NCBI GenBank assembly: GCA_027604705.1
Contig: JADHYV010000082.1
Coordinates: 1 to 64,000, forward strand
From: Allomyces arbusculus
Lineage: Eukaryota; Blastocladiomycota; Blastocladiomycetes; Blastocladiales; Blastocladiaceae
Direction of reading: 5' to 3'
DNA: 64,000 nucleotides
Below are positions 31,126 through 40,989 of this stretch, one piece after another (within the stretch, counting starts at the first letter, position 1; the number at the start of each line of letters is the position of its first letter). The position numbers and the translations under genes are program-made. The notes under the pieces were generated by a model that worked only from the letters and a program-made list of their open reading frames with translations, was not told where the DNA came from and searched no databases.

Positions 31126-32989
31126 ATGGTGCGCGCCGCCCCGAACGCCGATCCCGCCACCGCCGCTGACAGCGACAGCGAGAGCTGGGTGCTCGTCCAC
31201 GACAGCGACGATGAGACCGACTCTGTCTACGGCGACGCGCGTGACGACGCCGTGGTCGCGTCGAAGACGGCGGCGGCTGTGGCTCCCGCGCGGCAGCTCC
31301 GCAACGTACCGATCGCGCGACCAGACAGACGCTGACCCCCTTTGGTACCCGCCACCTCACTCCCCACCCTCCCTCGCGCCGCGCGTGTGTTTAGAGCAAA
31401 GCCGTCCCCGCCGTCGCGCGCCGTTTCCTTGACTTTGTAAATGCCGCTCCGTCGCCGTTCCATGCGGTACGTCGTGCTGCCACAACCGACCTCGTTCGTT
31501 GCGCGAACCGCCTGGCTCACGGTGACTCGTTGGATCCCCCCTTAGGTCGAAGAGGCCGTGACCCGGCTCGAGGCCGTCGGATTCCAGCGCCTTCGCGAGC
31601 GCGACTGCTGGGACGGCCAGTTGGCGCCCAATGGCAAGTACTACTTCACGCGCAACCGGTCGGCGCTGATCGCGTTTGTCGTTGGCGGCGAGTACAAGCC
31701 CGGCAACGGGTTTGCGCTGGTCGGCGCGCATACGGACTCGCCGTGCCTGAAACTCAAGCCCGTCTCCAAGAAACAGCGCGCGGGATACTTGCAGGTCGGC
31801 GTGCAGACGTACGGCGGCGGGTTGTGGAGTACCTGGTTCGACCGCGATTTGGGCGTGGCCGGCCGCGTGATGGTGGAGTCGGAGGACGGCAAGGTCGAGC
31901 ATAAGCTGGTCAAGATCGCACACCCGATCCTGCGTGTGCCGACGCTCGCGATTCATTTGGACCGTGGTGCGGGCGATGGGCATACGTTTAACAAGGAGAC
32001 CCAGTACGTATCGCTCTCGCAAAAAGTCGCGCCGCGCTTGAACTCGATCGAACGCTAACAATCTCGCTCCGTTATTTACTAGCTTGACGCCCGTCCTGTG
32101 CTCGGCCGCCGCCGCTGACCTGAACGCGCAGGCGACGCCCAAGTCGGCCAAGCACCACTCGGTCCTCTTGTCGGCGCTCGCCGCGGAACTCAACTGCGCG
32201 CCCGAACATATCACCGACCTGGAACTGTGCCTGTTCGACACGAACCCGGCGGTCGTCGGCGGCGCCCTCTCCGAATACGTCTTCGCCCCTCGGTGCGACA
32301 ACCTGATGATGTCCTACACGGCCGTCGAAGCGCTGACGCTTCACGCGCAGGCCGATGCCGCCGTCGCCGCCGACACGGGTGTGTCTGTGATCGCGCTCTT
32401 CGACAACGAGGAAGTCGGGTCGCTCTCGGCGTACGGCGCCGACTCGCACCTGCTCGAGTCCGTCCTGCGCCGGATCACGTCCGCCTTCGCGAACGACGTG
32501 CACGGCGCGGGCTCATCGGCGTTCGAGGAGGCCGTGCAGCGCAGTTACCTGATTTCCGCGGACATGGCGCACGCCGTGCACCCAAACTACGCGGAAAAGC
32601 ACGAGGACCTGCACCAGCCGCAAATGAATGCGGGCGTCGTGATCAAGCATAACGCCAACCAGCGGTACGCAACGACCGCGCCGACGACGGCGATCTTGCG
32701 CAAAATTGCGGCGCGCGCGGCCGCGGTCGAGCTCGACGGCGAAGAGGCGGGCGAGCCGGTGGCGTTGCAGGAGTTTGTCGTGCGCAACGACTCGCCGTGC
32801 GGGTCGACTATTGGGCCCATCTTGTCGGGCAAGCTGGGTTTGCGCACGATCGATATTGGCAACCCGCAGCTGTCGATGCATTCGATTCGCGAACAGGCGG
32901 GGGTCCAGGATATCGGAGCCGCGGTCAAACTGTTTACCAGTTTCTTTGCGAACCTGGCCGAGGTCGACGCGCTCGTCACGGTCGACTAA
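31126..32989 (+). CDS. DNPEP: Aspartyl aminopeptidase (M18 family, DNPEP/Ape4)
   Basis: Dinuclear zinc peptidase that removes N-terminal Asp/Glu; in yeast (Ape4) it is also a selective-autophagy cargo. Exons 31126-31305, 31395-31466, 31546-32003, 32083-32989; 1617 nt, 538 residues, introns 79-89 bp. Conserved blocks: 'FLDFVNAAPSPFHAVEEAV', 'NGFALVGAHTDSPCLKL', 'QVGVQTYGGGLWSTWFDRDL', 'KETHLTPVL', 'LFDNEEVGSLSA', 'SADMAHAVHPNY', 'VRNDSPCGSTIGPIL', 'QLSMHSIREQAG'. The metal ligands of HTDS, DNEEVG, ISADMAH and MHSIRE are all present. The start in CCACCATGG is preferred; an in-frame ATG at 31063 would add MLTRNFLSLAPRTTSLTQLST, which could be a targeting peptide. The N-terminal extension carries an acidic-flanked WVLV sequence. 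Confidence 0.95.
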
Positions 32990-33586
32990 GCGCGGTTCGC
33001 GCGCGTATGGCACTGCGCGTTCAGCGCGCACGGCATGGATGGATGGATTCGGTGGAGGAAGCCCGCCGCCGCGAGTCGCGACGGCAGTTACGAGGGCGAT
33101 GATGAATTGCATCCCGTTGTGGAATACATAGGCTTGCTTTTCCGGGCGTTTTGGTCGACGCAAACGTTTTTAGCCATGTATTTATACCGGAGAAGGGAGA
33201 GAAGAGAGTCGTGGGCAGGGCAATGGAGAGAACGGAAATGTACGGCGGGCGGAAGGACGAGCGATGGGGCAGTGCGCGACAAACGGTCCTTGCCTGCCCT
33301 TCGCGCCCGCCCGCCGCGCCAGCCCACCAACCAACACGACCGAATGAACAGAACGGAAAGCCAAGAAGAGAGGGGGTGGGGTGGGAATCATGATACGCCA
33401 CGGGGCTGTTTCGCGCGCTGGCAGCCGAGCCTCGAGCTCAAGGGCAAAACGGGTGCGTGCGCGCAAACGAAACAATAAAACGAGAAGGAAGAGCAGAGAG
33501 GACATTTGCGGCAAAATAGAACCAGGACACGGGGACACCAAACCAAAAACTAAACCAAAACCAATTAACCAAACGAATCCAGCGAA
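32990..33586. other. Intergenic spacer between convergent genes
   Basis: About 600 bp between the aminopeptidase stop (plus) and the carrier stop (minus). It holds the two 3' UTRs; an AATAAA lies near 33474 on the plus strand. No gene was seen. Confidence 0.45.
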
Positions 33587-34888
33587 CTACGGGTCGGCGA
33601 GCCGTTCCTCAACCTTGGTGCACAGCCGCAAGACGCCCTCGTAGACGACCCAATTCAGCGAGTGGATCGGCGCGGCACGGACGAGCGTCGCCGACAGGCC
33701 GCGGTAGAACGGTCGTAGACCGCCCGCGGCGTAGAGCGAGGTCATGCAGTGCCAGAACCCGCGGTACTGCGGTGTCGGCGAGAGCGTTTCCCTTTGCAAG
33801 ATACTACCCAATCCGGCAAACGTCAGACTCCACTCTCGGCCGGCCGCGAGCCCCGAAAACGAACGCACCTTTTGACGACATCCGCCGGGAACACAAACGT
33901 GCTCGCTACCACCCCACACGCGCCACCGGCCAGCATGTGCGTGAGCACGTTCGCCTCCACGCCCGACGCCTTGACGACCGCGAACTTGGACAACTCGTAG
34001 CTGGCAAAGTAGACGGAACTGCCAAAGGCTTCACGCAGGTAGTGTGACGCGAACCCGTGGTAGAGGCCCGTGACGCCACGCACGCGCACGATTTCGCGTG
34101 CCAAGCCGAGCGTCGAGGTCGGGGCCATGGGTCGGAGCGGGACTGGCGCGGCAGACGAGGAAGTGGGCGCGGAAGTTGGGTTCCTCCGAATCAGCTCCTG
34201 CAGCTGGCGCAGGACCTTGACGAGTTCGAGGGGTTGCGTGAGGATGGCCATCATGGACTACATGGCGCACGCATTGTCGTCAATTCCGAACCTCTCCAGC
34301 AATCGCCATCCACAACGGGGTAGCATACCCCACTCGTGAACCCGCCGCCCATCGACACGAGCATCAACCCGGCGGCCGAATGCTCTGGGTCGGGCGTATA
34401 TTGGCTCAAATGCGCGCGCGTATTCACGTAGACGGAAAACGAGGCCGACTTGACAAAGGCCACCGACATGAGTTGCGGGACCATGCCGCGGAAAAAGCCC
34501 GGCACGCCCTCGGTGCGGTAGGTTTGCGAGACGCACGCGGCCATGCTCGGGTAGGAAAAAGTCTGCATGCGCGTCTTGACCGAGTCGAACTGGGTGCAGC
34601 AGAAGGGAGGCGCGGGTCAGCGACGGCGGCAAGCGGGTGGGGCAAGCGCAGGGGGAGGGTACAGACGGGGAAGCCCGCGACGGTGCCAACGATGGATGCT
34701 GAGGACGCGGAGATGACGCTGGATGCGAGAACGGTGGCAACGACGGTATTGGAAGCGCTGAGAGATCAGTTGACGGGCGTGGATCGCGATAGCGGCACGC
34801 CGTACGTTCGGTTCTTGTGCAGGAACTCGACCGGGTCGCCCATGACGCCGTTGAGCAGGAGCGGCAGGGGCCTTGGTGGCTGCTGCAT
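33587..34888 (-). CDS. Mitochondrial carrier family (SLC25) protein
   Basis: Six-helix inner-membrane transporter. Exons (minus) 34888-34806, 34757-34667, 34589-34329, 34257-33869, 33803-33587; 1041 nt, 346 residues. The three signature repeats each carry the PX[DE]XX[KR] motif and lie across exon joins: 'GFPFDSVKTRMQTF', 'TQPLELVKVLRQLQEL' and 'FPADVVKSILQRE'. Each is followed by the helix-2 type block: 'VPGFFRGMVPQLMSVAFVKS', 'VTGLYHGFASHYLREAFGSS', 'LRPFYRGLSATLVRAAPIHS'. The first intron is short (48 bp) and the N-terminal exon (MQQPPRPLPLLLNGVM..) is the least certain part. The substrate cannot be told from sequence; features recall the acylcarnitine/amino-acid carriers only loosely. Confidence 0.92.
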
Positions 34889-35553
34889 GATTGACGGGCC
34901 GAGAGGAAAGAGGTGCAGTGGCGGCGCGACGGATCAGGGACGTCGCGCTCGCGGGGTGGAGAACGGCGGCAGCGAGGTTGGCCACGTTGTCGTCGTTGGT
35001 GTCGTTACGGCGTCGTGGTCGTCGTCACGACGTTGGCGACCGTGTCGGGTTGGCGGGGGTTGGTGGCGACTCGAGTTCCGGAAATGGCCGGATCGCGCCT
35101 GGATTCGTCTTGCGTTGCTCGGCGACGTGGTTGATGCGGCTGCAGCGTGTTGATCACCGTTGTCGTCAATGTTGCTCCCGTCGTCGGGCGTTGTCGTGCC
35201 CTTGCTGGTCGGTCCCTTCCTGCGGTTGGTTGGCGTGCAAGCTGGTGGAGAGGCGAAGGTGGTGATGATGGTGTGGAGCAGGGCAAAATGGGCAAAATGC
35301 AAACGCAAACGCGACCAAAGAAGGCCGACCAGGGTTTGGGCGCCGATCCCTGCGTTGATTGATGAAAAGTATAGGGTATTTCGTGCGGTGAAGGCTCAGT
35401 GAGAAATCATCTGCCATTTCTTTCTTGAGCTTTGCTTCAAGAGACGTGACCGCGATCAGTTGCGGTGGAGGTCGCTCCGTCAACACATTTGCCATTTTCA
35501 AGCAATCTGCGTTCAAACTTGCTTCCAATCCAACGCAGCACGAAACCAGCACC
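34889..35553. promoter_or_regulatory. Divergent spacer, carrier gene / PPIL3
   Basis: About 660 bp between divergent starts, expected to hold both promoters. No gene, RNA or repeat was recognised. Confidence 0.45.
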
Positions 35554-36770
35554 ATGAGCGTAACACTGCACACAGATCTCGGTGACATCAAGGTCTTTAT
35601 GCACCATGTGGCACGGCAATTGAGCGCCGGCAGCGTCAGCTGCGCTTCAGTCCCGTCCGAACCGGCGCGCAGGCAGCCAAGAACCCGCAGTTCTTGGCAA
35701 TTTGAAGCATTTCGACCACCGAATCGCTCCGTGGACATCGCCGCCAATGGAAAAGATACATCCGGAACGCTTGCGAGGTCCGAAGTGATCGGAGCGGTGG
35801 TGGTCGCAACAAGTCGTGCCAGTTGTGCACGACTGGTCGGTGCCGCTGATCGACCGCCAGCGACCGACGAGACGGTGGAGAGTCTCGGTGACGGTTGTCC
35901 GCGCACGCTCCCTGATCGCCGGTGCCGCGAGATTGGGCCTTGCCGTCGCTGCCGTCGCCGTCTTCACCCACCCACCACGATCATGCACCTGACCCGGCCC
36001 CACCGCATTCGCCCACCCACAGATCGAGGTCTTCTGCGAGAGCGTTCCCAAAACGGCTGAAAACTTTCTCGCGCTGTGTGCGTCCGGGTACTATGACGGA
36101 TGTCTATGGTACGTCCCCTCCTCCACCTGCCCATCCACATCGCCACGGCGGCACATGTGCTCACCACGACATTTGTGGACAGGCACCGCAACATCAAGGG
36201 GTTCATGATCCAGACGGGCGACCCGACGGGCACGGGGAAAGGCGGGCAGTCGATTTGGGGCGGCAAATTTGAGGATGAGATTCGGTCGACGCTCAAGGTA
36301 CGTTCCATTTTGCCGGATTGGGGTGCGACGCAGTGACTGACTGTGATGGTGATGGTTCTGTTCCACTAGCATAATGCGCGCGGGATTGTGTCGATGGCGA
36401 ATTCGGGGCCGGACACGAACGGTACGCGCTCGCCGCCGGCCTTCTTTGCGCGGGAAGGAAAGAGAAGACTAACGCGTCTTTGCGGGATAGGGTCGCAGTT
36501 TTTCATCACTTACGCGAAACAGCCGCACCTCGACGCCAAGTACACGGTGTTTGGCAAGTGCGTAGTATTTCGCGCCCCCTTCTCCTTGTCTTTTCATTCC
36601 CGTCTAACGCGCACACCCTCTCCTTTCTCAGAGTCATCGACGGCATCGACGTGCTCGACGAATTCGAAAAGGTGCCCGTCGACAGCAAGAATCGACCACT
36701 CAAGCAATTGCGCCTGCAGCGCGTCACGATTCACGCGAATCCGATTGCCGAGGCGCACGGGAAGCCGTAA
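35554..36770 (+). CDS. PPIL3: Cyclophilin-type peptidyl-prolyl isomerase, PPIL3-like
   Basis: Small spliceosome-associated cyclophilin. Exons 35554-35592, 36023-36108, 36183-36297, 36370-36421, 36491-36557, 36632-36770; 498 nt, 165 residues (human 161). It starts [13 protein letters not shown], almost the human N-terminus, and continues '[20 protein letters not shown]', '[20 protein letters not shown]', '[12 protein letters not shown]', '[20 protein letters not shown]', '[17 protein letters not shown]' and '[15 protein letters not shown]'. The catalytic-site residues of the FHRNI (here WHRNI), FMIQ, SQFFIT and YTVFGK blocks are present. The first intron is 430 bp, several times the local norm; the rest are 69-74 bp. 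Confidence 0.96.
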
Positions 36771-36786
36771 TCCAAATACATTTCAT

Positions 36787-37668
36787 TTAGCGACATGATG
36801 CCGGGTCCGGCAGGTGTAATCCAGGGCGCACGTGGAAGTAGACGCAGGTGCTGTCAGAGCTGACGATGGCGACGACAAGTCTGGCGGTGTGCGTGAGGTG
36901 AGGTTGCGGAACACAATATGCGGTGAGAGAAGAGGAGAGTGGAGGGCGCACTGGTTGAGGTTGCGTGCGTCGGGGAGGTAGTCCCGGATGGAGCTCAGAT
37001 ACTCGTCGATGCTGAGGGAGAACACGGATCGATCAACCACGACAGTCCGGGCCGAGTGGAGAGAGTTGAGAATAAGCTGACAGCGCACCACGTCATGGAA
37101 AACGGTTCGCCGACGGGCCAGGCGAGGATGAAATGGTCGGTTGGGTCCTAGACCAGAACCAGGACATGACGCGTTCAGACACAAATTCAAGCATGTATTT
37201 CATCGACAGCATCGCCAAAAGACGACATCACAGCTCTCAACGCGAAATAGAGGGGTCAAGTCAAGTACAGTTTCCAGCATCCGTGCGCGAGTCAGGCACT
37301 GCGGACGGTCCGGTAGGGCGAGCACAGCAACGTGGTGCCAGAACTTGGCTATTACGGGGCCGTCGTGCCAATTGCGGATCAGCACGAGCGAGCAACACGG
37401 ATCAGAGTGCTTACCCCGACGACTTGCCGTATTTCAGGTCGAGGTAGACGGTAAACACGGCGGTCGCGTGGATCGGCGCGGCGTTGAGCACGTTAGCCAC
37501 GTCCGGGAACTAGCGAAGCGGGCACGCGGCGCGCGTGAGCAGGGAGCAGAATCTTGTCGGTCGTGTCCTCGGGCGAGCCGGCTTGGTGCGGATCCAGACG
37601 GCCGTTCGACAGGCTGGGAGCGGCACCTTGGGGTGCGGGATGGCGACGCAAGCGGGCGGACGGTCCAT
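36787..37668 (-). CDS. SEN15: tRNA-splicing endonuclease subunit Sen15-like (middle exons unresolved)
   Basis: Structural subunit of the tRNA intron endonuclease. Resolved exons on the minus strand: 37668-37627 ([14 protein letters not shown]), 37509-37415 ('[20 protein letters not shown]'), an exon ending at 36952, and 36880-36787. Introns 37510-37626 and 36881-36951 keep frame. The join '[22 protein letters not shown]' matches human '[28 protein letters not shown]'. The C-terminal part has '[19 protein letters not shown]', '[16 protein letters not shown]', '[19 protein letters not shown]' and 'LHLPDP', as in TSEN15. Between about 37414 and 37190 I could not find a single frame-keeping path; either a small exon (around '[11 protein letters not shown]', 37350-37310) is involved or splicing is unusual. 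The stop lies 16 bp from the convergent PPIL3 stop. Confidence 0.8.
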
Positions 37669-38146
37669 GACGACGCGTTGCGAGCTGATCGTGCGGATGT
37701 GTTTGTGTGGCGGCGCGTCCTGATCGTCGTAGTTGTCGCCGCTGCCATGGCTGCAGTGGCGGTGAGGAGGTCGGTCGCACCGGATCCCTGCCTTTCGAGG
37801 CGTGACGACACGCGACCGCGATCGGCATGGGCAGGGACCGCTGCCAGCGACGCGTCGTCTTTGTTGCAACGCAAACACTCTCTGCCGTCCCGCCAGACAC
37901 GACGCGGCCATCGACCGCGACGACGACGACGCCCGCCCACATCTGCCGCAGCTGCCGCACACGTACCACGCTCGCGAGCCTGACCCGCAGACGCCGCGCT
38001 GCGCCGTTACCGCGCCCGCCGACCTGACCGACCGCTGCTCCAAGCCTGCAAGCGACCCCTCGCTGTCGATCGCTCCCACCACTGCAGCGCCAGCACCGAT
38101 CCAACCCCGACCAACCACAACACCACCGTACCTGCGCCGCACCGGC
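37669..38146. promoter_or_regulatory. Divergent spacer, Sen15-like / sorting nexin
   Basis: About 480 bp between divergent starts. The plus-strand frame is open upstream of the chosen sorting-nexin start, so an earlier start in this stretch is possible, but its composition (Arg/Pro/Thr-rich) does not look like the protein. Confidence 0.4.
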
Positions 38147-40326
38147 ATGGCGCACGCGTTCCGGCCCGTCTCGGCGCCGCTCTCCGTCCCGTCCACCGAC
38201 GCGTCTCCGCCCACGGCTGCACGGTCCTCGTCGAACTCGCTCGCCGCGTCGCACCCGAACCTGCTGCTCGACGACAGCGACCCGCGCGCGCACCAGGTCG
38301 CCATGCTCTCTTCTGCCGGCCCTTCGGACCCGCTGCTCGGCAATACCGCGCCCGCCTGGAACCCAGACGACGACGACGACGACGACATCGACGCGGACAC
38401 GCGCGCCGCTGATGCCGCACACGCACACGCACAGGCGCACGTACCGCGACTCGACGCGGCAGTACTGCAGCAACAGCAGCAGCAGGCGTACGCCGGCAGC
38501 ATGTCACCACTGACCAACTCGACAACGACGACCGTCACGACCCCACCCGCCGCCGTGCCGGCATCGCGCACGACCGTCTCGACCGCGAGCGTCGGCACCG
38601 GCGGCACCGGCGCTGCCGACGACGACAGCACCGACCCACGCACGGTCCTGATCGGGCACGCGCGCGGGATGCGTCACCCAGCCGTCGGCGACAGTACCGC
38701 CGAACTCGTCCCACGTCGGTCGGCCACGGGCATTTTACAGCGCAACGCGTCGACGCCCGGGTTCTGCTGTAACATTGAAGTCTCACTCGATAATCTCAAA
38801 CAGTCGCTGCTCGTTGCGGGCGAGGCCGACGGCGACCGGCTCCTCCAGGTGGTCGACGCGACCAAGGCGCACGACGGGTCCGGCGCGGCCTACACAGCCT
38901 ACGTCGTCCGGTACGGCGACCGCGAAGTGAAGCGGCGGTACTCAGAATTCGACTCGTTGCGCAAGTGTTTGGTCAAGCTCTACCCTGCGCTGATTGTCGC
39001 GCCGATCCCGGAAAAGCACTCGCTGGCCGCCTATGCGACCAAGCAGGCGCGCGCGAAAGAGGACCGGCCACTGATCGACCGCCGGAAACGGCTCCTGCAG
39101 TCGTTTTTGAACCGCGTCGCCTGGCACCCGATCTTGTCGACCGAACACCTGTTTCACCGGTTCTTGGAACCCGGCGCTGTGTGGTCCGACGTCTTGCATG
39201 CGGCCAAAGTCACGACGCTCCCGACGTCGGCGGTCGCGGCTGCGGCGGCCACGTCCGCGTCGTCGTCGACCGCAACGACCACAACGGCATCTCTGGCGTC
39301 GTCGCTCCTCGGGCTCGGGACCACGACGATCCCCTCGGCGGCCGCCGTCAAGCACCCGGACCCGAAGTTTGTCGAGGCCGAGGCGTTCACGCTCAAGTTT
39401 GAAACGCACGTCAAGGACGTGCTCGAGCGCAACCATAAGCGCCTCGTGAAAAAGTACCTCGAGCTCGCGAGCGAGTATGCCGAGCTCGGCGCGCTCTACA
39501 ATACATTTTCGCTGACCGAGGCTCCGGCCATGGCGAAAGCGATTGAGAAAGTCGGGGCTGCGCTGGATGCCATGACGTCGTCGACGGCACTGCTGTGCTT
39601 ACAGCTGGACGAGTACGTGGGGGAGCCGCTGCACCAGTACGCGCAGTTTGCCGAGGTGATCAAGGTACCGTGTACCGTGATCGTGTGGAGGCAGCTCAAT
39701 TGGGTCTTGAACGCGTACTGACTCCGCGCGTCACTTCCTCCACCAGAGCGTGCTCCGGTACCGCACCGAGCAACAACTCGCGCTCGAATCCACGTCCGAC
39801 CTGATCGCCTCGAAACGCGCGCAACTGCAACAACTCGCACAAGCCGACGCTGAAGCGCAACGAATTACTGACGCTCTGCGCGCCTCGCCCGACCCGTCGC
39901 CCCCACCCCCGGTTCTCGCTACGACCCCACCAACGGGCTTGATGGCGCGTGTCGGCGCGCGGCTGACGGCCATGATGGACGCTGACCCAGAGGCCACGCG
40001 GCGGCAGAATATCGCCAAGGCGCGGGACGTCCTGACGCTCTTGGAGGCGCAGCGCGAGAAGCAGGCAAATGCGTTGGTGCAGGCGGCGGCAGCGACCGCG
40101 CATGACTTGGAGCGGTTTCAGCGGCAGAAGGCGCGCGATTTGGCGAGGGTGGTCAAGGAGATGGCGAGGCTGCATGTCGAATATTGTCGCAAGGTCCGTT
40201 CGGCGAGTGCGCGAATGGATGGACGAGGATGGTGCACTGACAGTCCCCACGCGCATCTAGAACCTGCACGCGTGGCAGGACGCCAAGAAGGAGCTCAGTC
40301 ACATTCCGACCGTGTTCGACGAGTAA
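38147..40326 (+). CDS. Sorting nexin with PX and BAR domains, Snx41/Atg20 type
   Basis: Endosomal PI3P-binding protein; yeast relatives Snx41 and Atg20 act in retrieval from endosomes and selective autophagy. Exons 38147-39664, 39747-40193, 40261-40326; 2031 nt, 676 residues, introns 82 and 67 bp, both phase 0. The first about 200 residues are low-complexity with a poly-Asp run. The PX domain (about 225-345) contains 'YVVRYGDREVKRRYSEFDSL', 'LYPALIVAPIPEKHS', 'DRRKRLLQSFLNRVAWHP' and 'HLFHRFLEP'. A Ser/Thr/Ala-rich linker leads to a BAR-type helical region ('FTLKFETHVKDVLERNHKRL', 'SVLRYRTEQQLALESTSDLI', 'ARLHVEYCRK') ending 'NLHAWQDAKKELSHIPTVF'. The RRYSEF lipid-site motif is intact. Confidence 0.9.
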
Positions 40327-40989
40327 CAAGACACTGAGGGCCACGCGTCGGTCGCCCTCGAGAGAATTTTTGTTGAGATTCATTCGTTTTTTGCCTTCGC
40401 TCCCCTTTTTCCTTACCACCCGTGCCGCCCCGACCATGCCGCTTCCCTGTCCACCTCATGCAACGGGTGCTCTGGGCCCGTCTTTTTTTCTCTCGCTCTC
40501 GTCTAGGCATTGCCGTTGTTGGTCGTCGTCGGCAGGGTTTCGGCTCTTTGTACCATAACACCATCCCTTGCCCGCGTCGCGTCGAGTCCCATGCGCGACC
40601 GGTTTCAATCAAATTCAATCGTCCTGTCGCGTCGCGTCGTTGTGGTTTCGAACAGCTCGGCTTCGGATGGCAATGGACGAGGAGGAATGCGCCGCGTCGC
40701 TCTCGAGACACGTGTGCTTGAGTCAACGAATAATATCGCTTGCTGTCCGCCATCTCGTCCGCGACTTGAATGAAGATGCGTGGCTCGACATCGCCCACTC
40801 TCTGCACGCGCCCGCCATGACCGCTCGCAACTTGCTGCAGACGCATTGCTGCAGTTAATTTGATCAACTGCCGCTTGCCCGGCCGCGCCAACGGTCCATT
40901 CCAGGCCCGCCCACCTCCAATCGCGAGGCACAGCCTGCTCACGGCCATCCCCAAAGACCCCAACTCCGACTCGCCAACCATCACCCACC
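40327..40989. other. Intergenic spacer
   Basis: About 660 bp between two plus-strand genes. It should contain the 3' UTR of the sorting nexin and the promoter of the following gene. No gene or repeat was recognised. Confidence 0.4.

Noticed and set aside
37493-38643. Long open frames on the minus strand (over 320 codons)
   Set aside because: They lie opposite the sorting-nexin N-terminus and the Sen15 5' region and are rich in Arg/Ser/Val from GC-rich complement; the sense strand has the PX/BAR homology. Only short pieces match real Sen15 exons.
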